Below are positions 1 through 8,600 of a DNA stretch of 45,817 nucleotides, in pieces (within the stretch, counting starts at the first letter, position 1; every line of letters begins with the position of its first letter). The DNA is taken from assembly GCA_023435565.1 (NCBI GenBank), contig JAEYRN010000018.1, forward strand, positions 1 through 45,817. The letters run 5' to 3'. Both the position numbers and the translations under genes were made by a program. Source of the DNA: Bacillota bacterium (GTDB taxonomy: Bacteria; Bacillota; UBA4882; UBA8346). The notes below the pieces were generated by a model, which saw only the letters and a program-made list of their open reading frames with translations, did not search any database and had not been told where the DNA came from.

Positions 1-2473
1 TAGAGCCGTTCGTCATTACCCAGGCGCTTATCGTCAGTTCATTTTTGAGTCCAAAGTCGCTGGAACCGAGATTGATATAATCCTTGGTTTGATTGTTCAA
101 TAAAATCCCGGAACCCAGATGTCCGGCAACCCACCGGGCCGATCCCATCAAGTCTCCGTTATGATTATTCATTGAAGAATCGGTTACGGTATTTCCATTG
201 CCCTCATCGAATTTCCAGTAGGCGGCCAACCCTTTGGTTAAGGAGATTTTAGCAAAGTTGGCTTGGATCGCAGCCATATCGCCGCCGCTAACGGTTACTC
301 GGGTAGTTGCGGAATTAGGATCATCAAAAGTGACATTTGCCGAACCGATCCAGTTTACAAAGTAATAACCTTCTTCCGGGGTGGCGCTAATCTCCCGGCC
401 GACGCCTTTGTATACCATTATTTGATTGGAAGGAGCAGTAGTCCCTGAACTGCTGTCACAGATAACATACATCAGACACTCATCGACCCCGAAAGCGGTC
501 CCTACGAAATCCTTACCGGTTAAAGCCATGGTTCCGAAAGGTCCTTGCCAATCTACCAAAGATAATTCATATGGATACAGCTCGTATTCGGGAATATTTT
601 CACCGGCGTAATATTTGTATGGAGTAATCATGCCACCCCGTCCCGTTGGTTGTAAAGCTTGAAGATCAAGGCTGTTAAACCGGTAACGGGGATCCGGATT
701 AGCGCTGGTTCCCGAAAGGACCACGGCCTTCGCGAAATTATTAAAAATCACGTTAAAATCTTCGCCGGTAGCCTCCTCAATCGCCTTAATACCGGATTTT
801 TTCATGGAGTACATTGCTTTAACAGCCCCGTCACCGTATTGATCAATCAGGTAACGGATGAATAAAGCACCATAACCGTAATTGTCTTCAGTCCAGTAGG
901 TCAGGGAAAGATAAAGATAGGGCCAAAAAGTAAGGTAATCCCGGATCCAGTTAAGATGGTTGTCTAGGTAACCGTTATAATACTCGGCAGCCTGTGATAA
1001 AGCCTCGTTTATCCATGTATAAATATGATCCGAATCATTATCCACAAGGTTGTCAAAGTAAGTCATATGTTGTAATTCATGAGCCAAGGTACATTTGATA
1101 TTATCGGGTTTAATATCGACTGTGCCTGTAACATTCCCGGTTTCATCATATATGTAACATTGACTATCGGCTGTAACATAAAAAATATCGCCTTCGTTGG
1201 AAGCGGGAAATATAGAATTTGAAAACTGATCTTCCGCATTATAATACCCCAAAACGCCGTTGTGTAATGCCTGGGAGAATACTATAATTACCTTGCCATT
1301 ACCGTCAACATCCCAGACCCCTCCAAATTTCTCAAGATTTGTTTGATACATCCGATCAAAAGCCTCGCCGTATTCCGCCAGATACTGACTTAAATTATCC
1401 CGGTTATCAACGTAAAAGTATGCATAATCGGATATAAAACGGCAGGTTGTATCGATGTAAACGCCCGCTGCCGCAATATAAACATTGTTCCATTGTGTTT
1501 CATTTACCACCGGTTCGGCTGGCGCTACCGGGTAATACCCCCGGGTAACCTCTCTTTTTAAGGGAGCAATTTTTTGGCTTAGTATTTCACTTTCTTTCTG
1601 TCGCAGGCGATTATTGAAATTTGTTGCTGAATGATTAACTGTTCTACTATTTCTATTTTCTAGAATTTGATTACCAGATTGAGTAGCGCCGGTCGAGACC
1701 AAAGCCCCCTTACGGGCTTTTACAATTGATTCGGACTTTTCAGCCGGTTGGTACGTCACCATGGTATAAACTTTCTTGCCGTTAAATGTGTCAAGCGCCG
1801 TAGGTTTGTTGCTTAATGCCCGGACGGAGTTCAGATCCAGGGTCCTTATCTCCGAGTATAAATTATTTCCGCTTCTGGCTGTAACTTTAACAGTAGCATT
1901 CGGAACAACCGTAATTGTTCCATTATAAAGATAACCGTTTTGGGTCGGATCCGTTTCGTCAGTGGTGTAAAGGATACTCACATCAGGAGCGGCTTTTAAA
2001 ACAACTGCCAGCTTTCCCGGCCCGCCTGAGCTAACATCGGCAACCGGCGCTTCGGGAATGCTTGTCAGGGTCACTGCTTTTTGACTTAAAATATTACCGG
2101 ACCAGTCCAAAGCTGCAACGACAATCTCCAAATCCCCGTAAAATCGACCGTATTTATCAGAAGTGATCAGTTCTCCCGTAACAGGGTCAATCTGTTCTTG
2201 GCGGCCAAGGAAAATCTGTCGCGTATTAATCGTGTATTCCCATTCGGTTTTTCCAAAGAAGGTCTCCCAGGGACCTTGTCCCACTTTTACCGCCAATTTG
2301 TTAATCAAATCCGTATTGGAGGCAGTCCCGGTGATTTTAAAGAGTCCGGCTATCTTGGCGCCGTCCGTGACATTGCCGATACTTATTTCGGCTTGGTCAG
2401 CGGCCATGATGGTCGCGGTTGATAAACAAATAACCATCATCAATACAAACAGTATTTTAAAATGTTTACTCAA
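1..2473 (-). CDS. Secreted M30-like zinc metallopeptidase with LamG domain (partial, C-terminus beyond window)
   Basis: The reading frame stays open from a TTG start at 2473 to the window edge (about 824 codons). An AAGGAGG ribosome site lies 8 bases before the TTG, so I prefer it to the two ATGs 11-12 codons further in. A signal peptide ends near residue 25 (ATIMAA). An Ig-like and a chitobiase-C-like beta domain follow, then a protease domain with HELQH at residues 465-469 and a downstream WINEA that could supply the third zinc ligand. This arrangement resembles hyicolysin-type M30 peptidases. Near the end come one InlB-B-like repeat with the YYFVNW motif and the start of a LamG (concanavalin-like) domain. 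That LamG is close to the one in the neighbouring 968-residue protein, so the two are paralogous at their C-ends. It is probably a secreted protease bound to carbohydrate or protein. The family call rests on the motifs only. Confidence 0.8.
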   Translation of the reverse strand, partial: MSKHFKILFVLMMVICLSTATIMAADQAEISIGNVTDGAKIAGLFKITGTASNTDLINKLAVKVGQGPWETFFGKTEWEYTINTRQIFLGRQEQIDPVTGELITSDKYGRFYGDLEIVVAALDWSGNILSQKAVTLTSIPEAPVADVSSGGPGKLAVVLKAAPDVSILYTTDETDPTQNGYLYNGTITVVPNATVKVTARSGNNLYSEIRTLDLNSVRALSNKPTALDTFNGKKVYTMVTYQPAEKSESIVKARKGALVSTGATQSGNQILENRNSRTVNHSATNFNNRLRQKESEILSQKIAPLKREVTRGYYPVAPAEPVVNETQWNNVYIAAAGVYIDTTCRFISDYAYFYVDNRDNLSQYLAEYGEAFDRMYQTNLEKFGGVWDVDGNGKVIIVFSQALHNGVLGYYNAEDQFSNSIFPASNEGDIFYVTADSQCYIYDETGNVTGTVDIKPDNIKCTLAHELQHMTYFDNLVDNDSDHIYTWINEALSQAAEYYNGYLDNHLNWIRDYLTFWPYLYLSLTYWTEDNYGYGALFIRYLIDQYGDGAVKAMYSMKKSGIKAIEEATGEDFNVIFNNFAKAVVLSGTSANPDPRYRFNSLDLQALQPTGRGGMITPYKYYAGENIPEYELYPYELSLVDWQGPFGTMALTGKDFVGTAFGVDECLMYVICDSSSGTTAPSNQIMVYKGVGREISATPEEGYYFVNWIGSANVTFDDPNSATTRVTVSGGDMAAIQANFAKISLTKGLAAYWKFDEGNGNTVTDSSMNNHNGDLMGSARWVAGHLGSGILLNNQTKDYINLGSSDFGLKNELTISAWVMTNGS

Positions 2474-2558
2474 GTAATTATCCTCCTTATTTATTCATAA
2501 TAAAACGGTTAAACCTTATATTATCTTTGATAACCACCCTTTCTAATTATCTTTTAAT

Positions 2559-2653
2559 TATCCAAAACTTTACTTTTCCCCTAAATTAGGGTATCTTTTT
2601 TAGAAATACAATTCAAGATAACATTTGTCATGCTCACAGTGACATTTGTCACT
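2559..2653 (-). promoter_or_regulatory. Conserved promoter with tandem 21-bp-spaced boxes, copy 1 (M30/LamG gene)
   Basis: About 95 bp are nearly identical to 5705-5799. Read leftward, two TGACAAATGT boxes (2651-2642 and 2630-2621) start exactly 21 bp apart. They are followed by a possible -35 TTGAAT (2616-2611), a 17-bp spacer and a weak -10 TACCCT (2593-2588). Box spacing of two helical turns just upstream of a poor promoter suggests an activator site. The palindrome CCCTAAATTAGGG (2579-2591) overlaps the likely transcription start. Confidence 0.6.
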
Positions 2654-2712
2654 GTAAGCCTTGCCTCATCAAATCAACATAACCCCACACCCTAACTTCT
2701 ATACTCCCCACC

Positions 2713-2743
2713 CAAAAACAAGGCCAAGCATCGCTGCTTGGCC
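2713..2743 (-). terminator. Rho-independent terminator of the 968-residue LamG gene
   Basis: Perfect 9-bp stem GGCCAAGCA / TGCTTGGCC (2722-2743) with a four-base loop. In the leftward direction it is followed by TTGTTTTT. It lies just beyond the stop codon of the LamG gene. Confidence 0.85.
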
Positions 2744-2771
2744 CCAAACACTCAATAATTAAGCTATTTTC

Positions 2772-5678
2772 TTATTGCGCAACATCATTTTTATACAAAT
2801 AATCTACTTCAGCCGGATTCAACGCCCGATTATAAATCCGGAACTCATCAATGACCCCGTTGAAAAAGCCGTTAGCTTCCGAACCGGGACCGGCTCCGAT
2901 GTATGTCTCGGATACGCCGTAACCGAAGTTAAGGTTGCCAATGGGATTGTTATTTCGGGCAACTTCTTTTCCGTCCAGATAAATTACCAAGGCTCCGCTT
3001 TGATAAGTCATTACAATTTGATGCCACTCATTGGCCTTGATTCGAGTACTGGAATTGGCGTAAAAAGAACTATTCGTCCTGATACAGCCGTTGATTGGCA
3101 TATTGTTACGTTCTAAGGCGAGAGAAAACGGATTAACATATTGCCCCCGTCTGAATAGGACTTGCTCGACCCCGGTATCGCCTTTTGTCTTTACCCAGGC
3201 ACTAAGCGTCAGTTCGTTGGTGAGTCCAAAATCGGCGGAACCAAGGTTGATATAATCCTTGGTTTGGTTATTCAATAAAATTCCGGAGCTATTGTGTCCG
3301 ACGACCCACTGGGGTGATCCTATTAATGATCCGTTATGGTTATTCATTGAGGAATCGGTTATGGTAGTCCCGCTGTTTTCATTAAATTTCCAGTAACCGG
3401 CCAGACCTTTGGTTAAGGAAATCTCGGCAAAATTGGCTTTGATCGTAGCGTTACCGCCGCTGACTGTCACCCGGGTGGTTGCGGAATTAGCATCCTCAAA
3501 TACCACAGTTCCCGTACCATCATCGGTTTTGGTCCAGTTTACAAAGTAATAGCCTTTTTTCGGTATAGCGGTAATTTCCCGGCTGTCGCTATAATATACC
3601 GCCACCGAGTTCGCCGGATCGGTTGTGCCGTTACCATCATCAGTAATTGTTAGAGCGTTATATCCGGGCAAGAGGCTAAAGTTGGCCTGAATTCCGGCGC
3701 TGCCTCCGGTAAGGGTCACTGTGGTTTCCGCCGCATTGGCATTGCCGAATTCCACCGTACCGTTACCGTCGGTCTTGGTCCAATTCATAAATTGATAGCC
3801 ATCATCCGGAGTGGCGGAGATTTTACGGATCACGCCGTTATTATTCATTACTTCGCCCGGAGGATTGGTTCTCCCGTTCCCGTCATCGATCACCATCAGA
3901 AAGTCTTTTGCATCCGGCATTACATATGTCTTGAATGTATACTCCCAAATCGGTTTTGCTTGATGCTGCCAATAAGCGACACCATCATAACTGTAACCAA
4001 CCCCCCCGTTATAATCCCAGGCAACTGGATAATTGATTGCGCCAATAGGCTCAACCTCAATTACATACTGTTCTCCTTTATTAACCCATGCACCGTCTAT
4101 TGTAAATTCATACCACTTGTAGTTTGCACTTTTATCCACCAGTTTTACAGGTTGCGAGCGTCCAATGATTAATCCCGATAAATCCTTTCCTTTTCTAATA
4201 TTGACTCTAAACTCTCCCGCTTCTCCATCCGCCGGTTTTGCCTCATGGGAAAATTCAAGTTCCACTCGCGAAAGTTTTCCGGTAATTTGTGCGGTAAAAG
4301 ATTGTCCGCTCCCACTTGATAATTGCGTAGTTCTGGGATAACCCATTGTTTGGGATTGATCAAGCACTTCTGAAGACGGTGGAACCATCTTTATTTTTAC
4401 ATAATTAATTCGGGTGGAGCAGTTCAAGTCACCTTGGTTGATTGTAAGCCTACTATCCCAGACAGTAATGAACCTGGACAATTCGGCAAAATCACCTGCT
4501 TTTAACGGCGTTTGCTCCCAATAGTTGACCCCTTCGACAGTGATTGAATAGTCGCCATCATATTCGGCATCACCGATACCTACGGTTACTTCATAGGTGC
4601 CATTAGCTATCTCCATATCCCAACAACCATCATTAGCAAATTGGATGAGGGTATCAAAGCGTTGATCAGGATTCATCTCCCGATCGCAGGCGAGCCCTCT
4701 ATGATCGGTATTCCAACCGTAAGTGTAGTCGTTTCTGGAACCATAGATATCACCATAGTCGGATAGGTAACCATCCGGAATCTCCGTATTAGCCGGTTGG
4801 AAGTTAATATAGAAAATCTTCGGCATTACATAGGTCTTAAACAGAAAGTCCTTAGAAGATTGTTCTTCCGCAATTTGTTTATCTTGATTCCATATAAAAG
4901 CGATTCCGTCTGAATAAGGATTAGAATCAGTAATTTCCCAACTAGCCGAGTTTTTTGTATCAATAACTTCAATCACATATTTTTGTCCTCTGGTAACCAT
5001 AACATTATCAAGTTTAAACTCGCACCAATATTTAATCATACTACCCATATTGACGTCTCTTTGGGTTTTCATTATAACCGGTTGAGAAGATCCGATTATC
5101 GGCCCGGTTAAATCCGAGCCGCTTCTTATATTTACTTTGATTTCAGCTTCATTGAAATAATCGAATATTGGAACACAGATGGCTAAGAATAGCTCAACTT
5201 TGGAAAGTTTTCCGGTATAGTTAGCGATAAAAGATTGTCCGATTTTACCTTCTATACGTTGACAGGTATCATAACCATCGTTTGCTTGTTTCACGTCTAG
5301 GATTTCATTAGAAGAAAAAGGAATTTCGATAAAATGAGCCATGAGCGTGACATTAGCACCACCAACGATTATACTGGTATTTGCCGAATTAACATCATCA
5401 AAATATACACTTCCATCACCGCCGGTTTTAGACCAGTAAGCGAACTGATAACCTGGAAAAGGTTTAGCTGCTATTCTATACTTCATACGACTTAGTACAT
5501 ATTTTGTGCCCATTGGATCAGTTTCTCCATGTCCGTCGTTGGTAAGCGTCAACAGGACAGCCTGAATACCCTCTGGTGGTCTCATTCCAAAAGTGATGTC
5601 CCCACCAATAGCAGCTACCAAAACCAACGACAGGATTAAAAATAAAGCAATTCTACTACATCGAAAACAATGTTTCAA
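2772..5678 (-). CDS. Secreted multidomain LamG protein with InlB-like repeats and a duplicated beta domain
   Basis: 968 residues. The start is a TTG with AAGGAGG upstream. The order is: signal peptide (1-27); an InlB-B-like divergent repeat (about 35-116); a beta-rich domain (about 117-286); a malectin/CBM-like domain (about 287-435) with INFQPA and GTYEVTVGIGD; a second copy of the beta domain (about 436-590); two more InlB-like repeats with NWTKTD; and a C-terminal LamG of about 210 residues. Both copies of the duplicated domain share GKLS(K/R)VEL, VNIR, IIG-SQPV and end in FKTYVMP. No SLH, LPXTG or dockerin is seen, so the mode of attachment is unknown. It is probably a carbohydrate-binding or adhesive surface or secreted protein, with no catalytic motif recognised. 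It shares its promoter and LamG tail with the M30-like neighbour. Confidence 0.85.
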   Translation of the reverse strand: MKHCFRCSRIALFLILSLVLVAAIGGDITFGMRPPEGIQAVLLTLTNDGHGETDPMGTKYVLSRMKYRIAAKPFPGYQFAYWSKTGGDGSVYFDDVNSANTSIIVGGANVTLMAHFIEIPFSSNEILDVKQANDGYDTCQRIEGKIGQSFIANYTGKLSKVELFLAICVPIFDYFNEAEIKVNIRSGSDLTGPIIGSSQPVIMKTQRDVNMGSMIKYWCEFKLDNVMVTRGQKYVIEVIDTKNSASWEITDSNPYSDGIAFIWNQDKQIAEEQSSKDFLFKTYVMPKIFYINFQPANTEIPDGYLSDYGDIYGSRNDYTYGWNTDHRGLACDREMNPDQRFDTLIQFANDGCWDMEIANGTYEVTVGIGDAEYDGDYSITVEGVNYWEQTPLKAGDFAELSRFITVWDSRLTINQGDLNCSTRINYVKIKMVPPSSEVLDQSQTMGYPRTTQLSSGSGQSFTAQITGKLSRVELEFSHEAKPADGEAGEFRVNIRKGKDLSGLIIGRSQPVKLVDKSANYKWYEFTIDGAWVNKGEQYVIEVEPIGAINYPVAWDYNGGVGYSYDGVAYWQHQAKPIWEYTFKTYVMPDAKDFLMVIDDGNGRTNPPGEVMNNNGVIRKISATPDDGYQFMNWTKTDGNGTVEFGNANAAETTVTLTGGSAGIQANFSLLPGYNALTITDDGNGTTDPANSVAVYYSDSREITAIPKKGYYFVNWTKTDDGTGTVVFEDANSATTRVTVSGGNATIKANFAEISLTKGLAGYWKFNENSGTTITDSSMNNHNGSLIGSPQWVVGHNSSGILLNNQTKDYINLGSADFGLTNELTLSAWVKTKGDTGVEQVLFRRGQYVNPFSLALERNNMPINGCIRTNSSFYANSSTRIKANEWHQIVMTYQSGALVIYLDGKEVARNNNPIGNLNFGYGVSETYIGAGPGSEANGFFNGVIDEFRIYNRALNPAEVDYLYKNDVAQ

Positions 5679-5704
5679 CTCTTTACAACCTCCTTATTTT
5701 TTGA

Positions 5705-5799
5705 TATCCAAAACTTTACTTTTCCCCTGAATTAGGGTATCTTTTTCAGAAACACAATTCAAGATAACATTTGTCATGGCAATAATGACATTTGTCATT
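5705..5799 (-). promoter_or_regulatory. Conserved promoter with tandem 21-bp-spaced boxes, copy 2 (968-residue LamG gene)
   Basis: Near-identical to 2559-2653. The TGACAAATGT boxes are at 5797-5788 and 5776-5767, again 21 bp apart. TTGAAT (5762-5757), a 17-bp spacer and TACCCT (5739-5734) follow. Conservation stops at the edges of this block, as expected of a shared control element. Confidence 0.6.
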
Positions 5800-6240
5800 A
5801 TTTCATCTAAACCTCAAGTTATATTCCTAAAACCGGATCACGGATTTAACGGATTAAAGGATTCCACGGAAAAAATCAGCGCAGTCCCGTGTAATGGTGT
5901 AATCCGTTATTAGGGTTTTTAGTAAACTTCGTTACCAGTTCCCCGTTCACAACTGAAAGTTGCTCTCTGATGTTAGTTCCCAGATAAAAACCAGTTTTCG
6001 GATTATCCTATGACTTGAATCTGAACGAGTCGCCTAAGTATAACCCGAAATTTTCGACTGGAAACCTAATGTATCGTCCGGATTATTTACAACTGTTAAC
6101 GATACACCCGGACATAACCCAAAAAGCTTTTAATTGTAAATTGTACATTATACATTGTAAATTGAATTCGATGTTTTGGAGAAAATTTGCGTGGCAGCAC
6201 TTGATTGTCATCCGGGGGATATTTTAAGTCTACCCTTTAA
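5800..6240. other. Intergenic stretch with short dispersed-type inverted repeats
   Basis: I see no convincing gene here. At 5836-5870 and 5885-5914 there is an imperfect inverted repeat built on CACGGATTTAACGGATT and AATCCGTT. At 6131-6164 there is an AT-rich inverted repeat built on TTGTAAATTGTACAT and TACATTGTAAATT. Both look like dispersed intergenic repeats. The short open frame at 6015-6227 has no ribosome site and is composed of the repeat. Confidence 0.55.
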
Positions 6241-6345
6241 GTTCTAATTTCTACCTCCAAGGTACTAATTTCTACCATGAAGGTTCTAATTAATACCTCT
6301 ACGGTACTAATTTCTACCTCTAAAGTTCTAATTAGTACCTCAGAA
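6241..6345. repeat. Five tandem 21-bp repeats
   Basis: Five units begin at 6241, 6262, 6283, 6304 and 6325, exactly 21 bp apart. The consensus is GTACTAATTTCTACCTCTAAG, with alternating GTTCTAATT and GTACTAATT cores. The last unit runs over the stop codon of the alpha/beta hydrolase gene (6340-6342). The period equals two turns of B-DNA. Confidence 0.85.
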
Positions 6346-7200
6346 GACGAATCCGGCTCCCGGCTCCAAAAAATCCATAATTCGATTTATCTGATCAATC
6401 AATACGTGCCCCACTCCCGGTAGCAAAACTACCGAAGCATGAGGCAGGACCTTTCGCATCCGGGCGGCGGTCTTTTTCGAATGCAACAACGCGTCTTTCG
6501 CACCGACAATCAACAGCACCGGCATCTTTAAGCGTTTTAATTCTTCATCCGTAAGTAAAGGAATCACTACTACCCGGGGGTTAAAATGACTGGAGATTAA
6601 CTTACTGTAACTGACAACCTCATCCGGTACGGATTGATTACCGTTAACGATACCGACTATCTTATTTAGCCCCCACTCACCGCAAAACATTAACGGAATC
6701 ACTTTGAACATAAATGAAATCTTCTGCGGACTTATCCCTGACGGGCAAAGCAGGACCAGTTTAACGACTCGTTCCGGATGAGCCGAGGCATACTTTGCCG
6801 CAATCCAACCCCCAAATGAGAGCCCAAGCAAAACCGCCTGATCGATTTTTAAGGCTTCAAATATCTCATCAAGCCACTCAGTATGCGCGGGACCTGTAAC
6901 TTCATACCGAATAGCCTCACTCTTACCCGGCTCGCCGGGGATATCGACGGCGTAAACACGATAATAGCGGCTGTATTCGGAAACATCCCCGATCCACATG
7001 GCCGAGTTCGAACTGGTACCATGAAGCAGGATTAGCGGCGGCGCCGATTTTTCCCCGCAGGCGATAATGAAAGTATTACCGTAACTAGTCGGGATATTCA
7101 AAGTTTCATACGGTACCGGCCACCGATCCAAAATTGAATCGTAAACTTTAATAATTGCGTTTTTACCCTCTTCCGATTTGAAAACAGATTGGTTTGTCAT
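6340..7200 (-). CDS. Alpha/beta hydrolase
   Basis: 286 residues, the usual length for a single-domain alpha/beta hydrolase. The oxyanion HG lies at 60-61, the nucleophile in GLSFGG (Ser128), the acid in GAKD (Asp236) and the base in GVGH (His265), so the triad is intact. There is no signal peptide, so it is cytoplasmic. An AAGGAGG site precedes the ATG. It lies 20 bp after the PadR-type regulator gene on the same strand and is probably co-transcribed and repressed with it, which would suit a hydrolase acting on a small toxic or aromatic ester. The substrate cannot be told from the sequence. The 3' end overlaps a 21-bp tandem repeat. Confidence 0.88.
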   Translation of the reverse strand: MTNQSVFKSEEGKNAIIKVYDSILDRWPVPYETLNIPTSYGNTFIIACGEKSAPPLILLHGTSSNSAMWIGDVSEYSRYYRVYAVDIPGEPGKSEAIRYEVTGPAHTEWLDEIFEALKIDQAVLLGLSFGGWIAAKYASAHPERVVKLVLLCPSGISPQKISFMFKVIPLMFCGEWGLNKIVGIVNGNQSVPDEVVSYSKLISSHFNPRVVVIPLLTDEELKRLKMPVLLIVGAKDALLHSKKTAARMRKVLPHASVVLLPGVGHVLIDQINRIMDFLEPGAGFVF

Positions 7201-7220
7201 TATTTAAAACCTCCTTGTCT

Positions 7221-8135
7221 TTACCGCCCGGTTAGCCATGCTTCGGCTTCCTGTTGATTATCGAATACCCGAAATTGGCTCCCCCGGTTGGCCTCCAGCG
7301 CAAACTCCTTAAACCGTCCCCGGTTAATACGCTCTAATGGTAGTACTGCAGCAGCCTTAATCTGATAATTTGCGAATTTTTGTAAGACCGCCCCGGCCAA
7401 ACCGTTTTTTAAGTCGAAGAATGTTTCCGGCAAATTCCCCGAATGGAGCATCAGCAAATTAGTATCCTGTTCACCGCAGATCCCGATTAAGTCCAATGCC
7501 TCCTGTTCATTGGCGATGGTTCTCTGATCGGGAATGCATTCGATATATTTCCGTCCATTATTCTCTTTTAGCCAGTAACCCATGTTGGGATCCTCCTTAT
7601 ATTTGGCTTCAAGATCCTGCCGGAGCTTGATAACCCAGTTTAATTCCTTTTCATAAGAATCGATAATATTCGCGGTAACCATCTCTCCCAAAAAAGCCTC
7701 CCGGGGAGTTCTTTTAGGGACATTATTGCCGCGCCGGGCTTTCTCCTGTTGCATCAAGAGTTGCAACCGCACTTCCTCTTCATACTTTAGCAGCAGAGCA
7801 TTTAGTTCTTCGAAGCTTAACAGATCGGCCCAGGCTAATTGAATCAAGAACACATTTTTAAACTCCGGAAGCTCCGGCGCGGAGCCAACCCATTTTTTTA
7901 ACTCCATTAATCCGTTCTCGGTTATTGAATAAACCTTCTTCATTGGAGAGTTTTCTTGATACTGTACTTGATTGGTTACCAATTCTTCTTCTAGAAGTTG
8001 GACCAGCGTCCGGTATATTTGATTATTATTACCTGACCAGTACATTGCCGCAGACTCGGCAATCACCTTTTTTAATTCATACCCAGTGAAAGGTTTCCAA
8101 CTTAAGAGCCCAAGAATTGCATATTTTATGGTCAT
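7221..8135 (-). CDS. PadR family regulator with C-terminal DUF4180 domain
   Basis: 304 residues from the ATG at 8135, which has GAGGTG six bases before it. An in-frame GTG three codons upstream lies inside that ribosome site and is less likely. Residues 1-85 match the PadR winged helix (YAILGLLSWKPFTGYELKK, later KVYSITENG). A helical PadR C-domain follows to about 180. The last 110 residues (LLMLHSGNLPETFFDL to AEAWL) resemble DUF4180, a domain found alone or fused to PadR in clostridia. It presumably represses its own operon with the alpha/beta hydrolase: a perfect PadR-type operator covers its promoter. The inducer is unknown. Confidence 0.87.
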   Translation of the reverse strand: MTIKYAILGLLSWKPFTGYELKKVIAESAAMYWSGNNNQIYRTLVQLLEEELVTNQVQYQENSPMKKVYSITENGLMELKKWVGSAPELPEFKNVFLIQLAWADLLSFEELNALLLKYEEEVRLQLLMQQEKARRGNNVPKRTPREAFLGEMVTANIIDSYEKELNWVIKLRQDLEAKYKEDPNMGYWLKENNGRKYIECIPDQRTIANEQEALDLIGICGEQDTNLLMLHSGNLPETFFDLKNGLAGAVLQKFANYQIKAAAVLPLERINRGRFKEFALEANRGSQFRVFDNQQEAEAWLTGR

Positions 8136-8177
8136 TAGTTTCACCTCAATATATTTTTACCATATGTATTTTATATA

Positions 8178-8214
8178 ATATGTTAAAAGTAACATATGTT
8201 TTCTTAATTGTCAA
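8178..8214 (-). promoter_or_regulatory. PadR-family operator overlapping the padR-hydrolase promoter
   Basis: Read leftward, TTGACA (8214-8209), a 17-bp spacer and TACTTT (8191-8186) with an extended TG form a good sigma-A promoter. The inverted repeat ATATGTT-N6-AACATAT (8178-8197) covers the -10. It contains ATGT-N8-ACAT, the known PadR/LmrR operator consensus. This supports autorepression. Confidence 0.75.
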
Positions 8215-8600
8215 CTCATAATTTCCTACTACTTAGAAAATTCACAGATGCTTGTCGATCCACGTCAATTCATTTTCTGAATTTCGCTTGTGTCAATCGG
8301 AGATTGACGTGGGCGACTATCTAGAAAATGATTTCTCTGTGTCTCCGTGTCTCTGTGGCCAATAATGATTTAGCCACAGAGGCGCAGAGATACAGAGTTA
8401 AAAACATATTATTTTCATCCTTTCATGTACCCCGGCACGCCGGGGTGAACGAATACCTAATCATCGGTTACGATTTGGTTCTTTGGATGCTTTAGTTTAT
8501 AAAGGAGTTATCTTAAGAATAGCGAATAAAAACTCAATTGAAAACTGTAACAATATACTATATCCCATCTATTCTATGAAAACTGTTAGGAGGTACACAA
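8215..8600. repeat. Intergenic region with three short inverted-repeat elements
   Basis: No gene is seen. An inverted repeat CCACGTCAAT / ATTGACGTGG lies at 8260-8269 and 8303-8312. A larger one (8335-8360 and 8373-8397) has the CTCTGTGTCTCCGTG / GCCACAGAGGCGCAG arms shared with 10535-10597 and 12480-12559. A perfect 8-bp stem ACCCCGGC / GCCGGGGT lies at 8429-8446. They look like dispersed REP-like elements, not operators. Confidence 0.7.

Noticed and set aside
263..865. Three short rightward open frames (263-448, 426-611, 659-865)
   Set aside because: They lie antisense to the continuous M30/LamG protease frame and have no ribosome sites or family similarity.
2163..2477. Two overlapping rightward frames of 74 and 104 codons
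   Set aside because: Antisense to the start of the same protease gene, whose signal peptide and TTG start explain the region.
2474..2653. Cyclic di-GMP or other riboswitch upstream of the LamG genes
   Set aside because: No GEMM-type conserved core was found; the conserved block lies mostly upstream of the inferred transcription start and looks like protein-binding DNA.
6241..6345. CRISPR-like array
   Set aside because: The 21-bp units are contiguous with no spacers and no cas genes are near; it is a tandem repeat.
8429..8446. Rho-independent terminator
   Set aside because: The perfect GC stem is not near a gene end and no T-run follows on either strand; it fits a dispersed repeat better.
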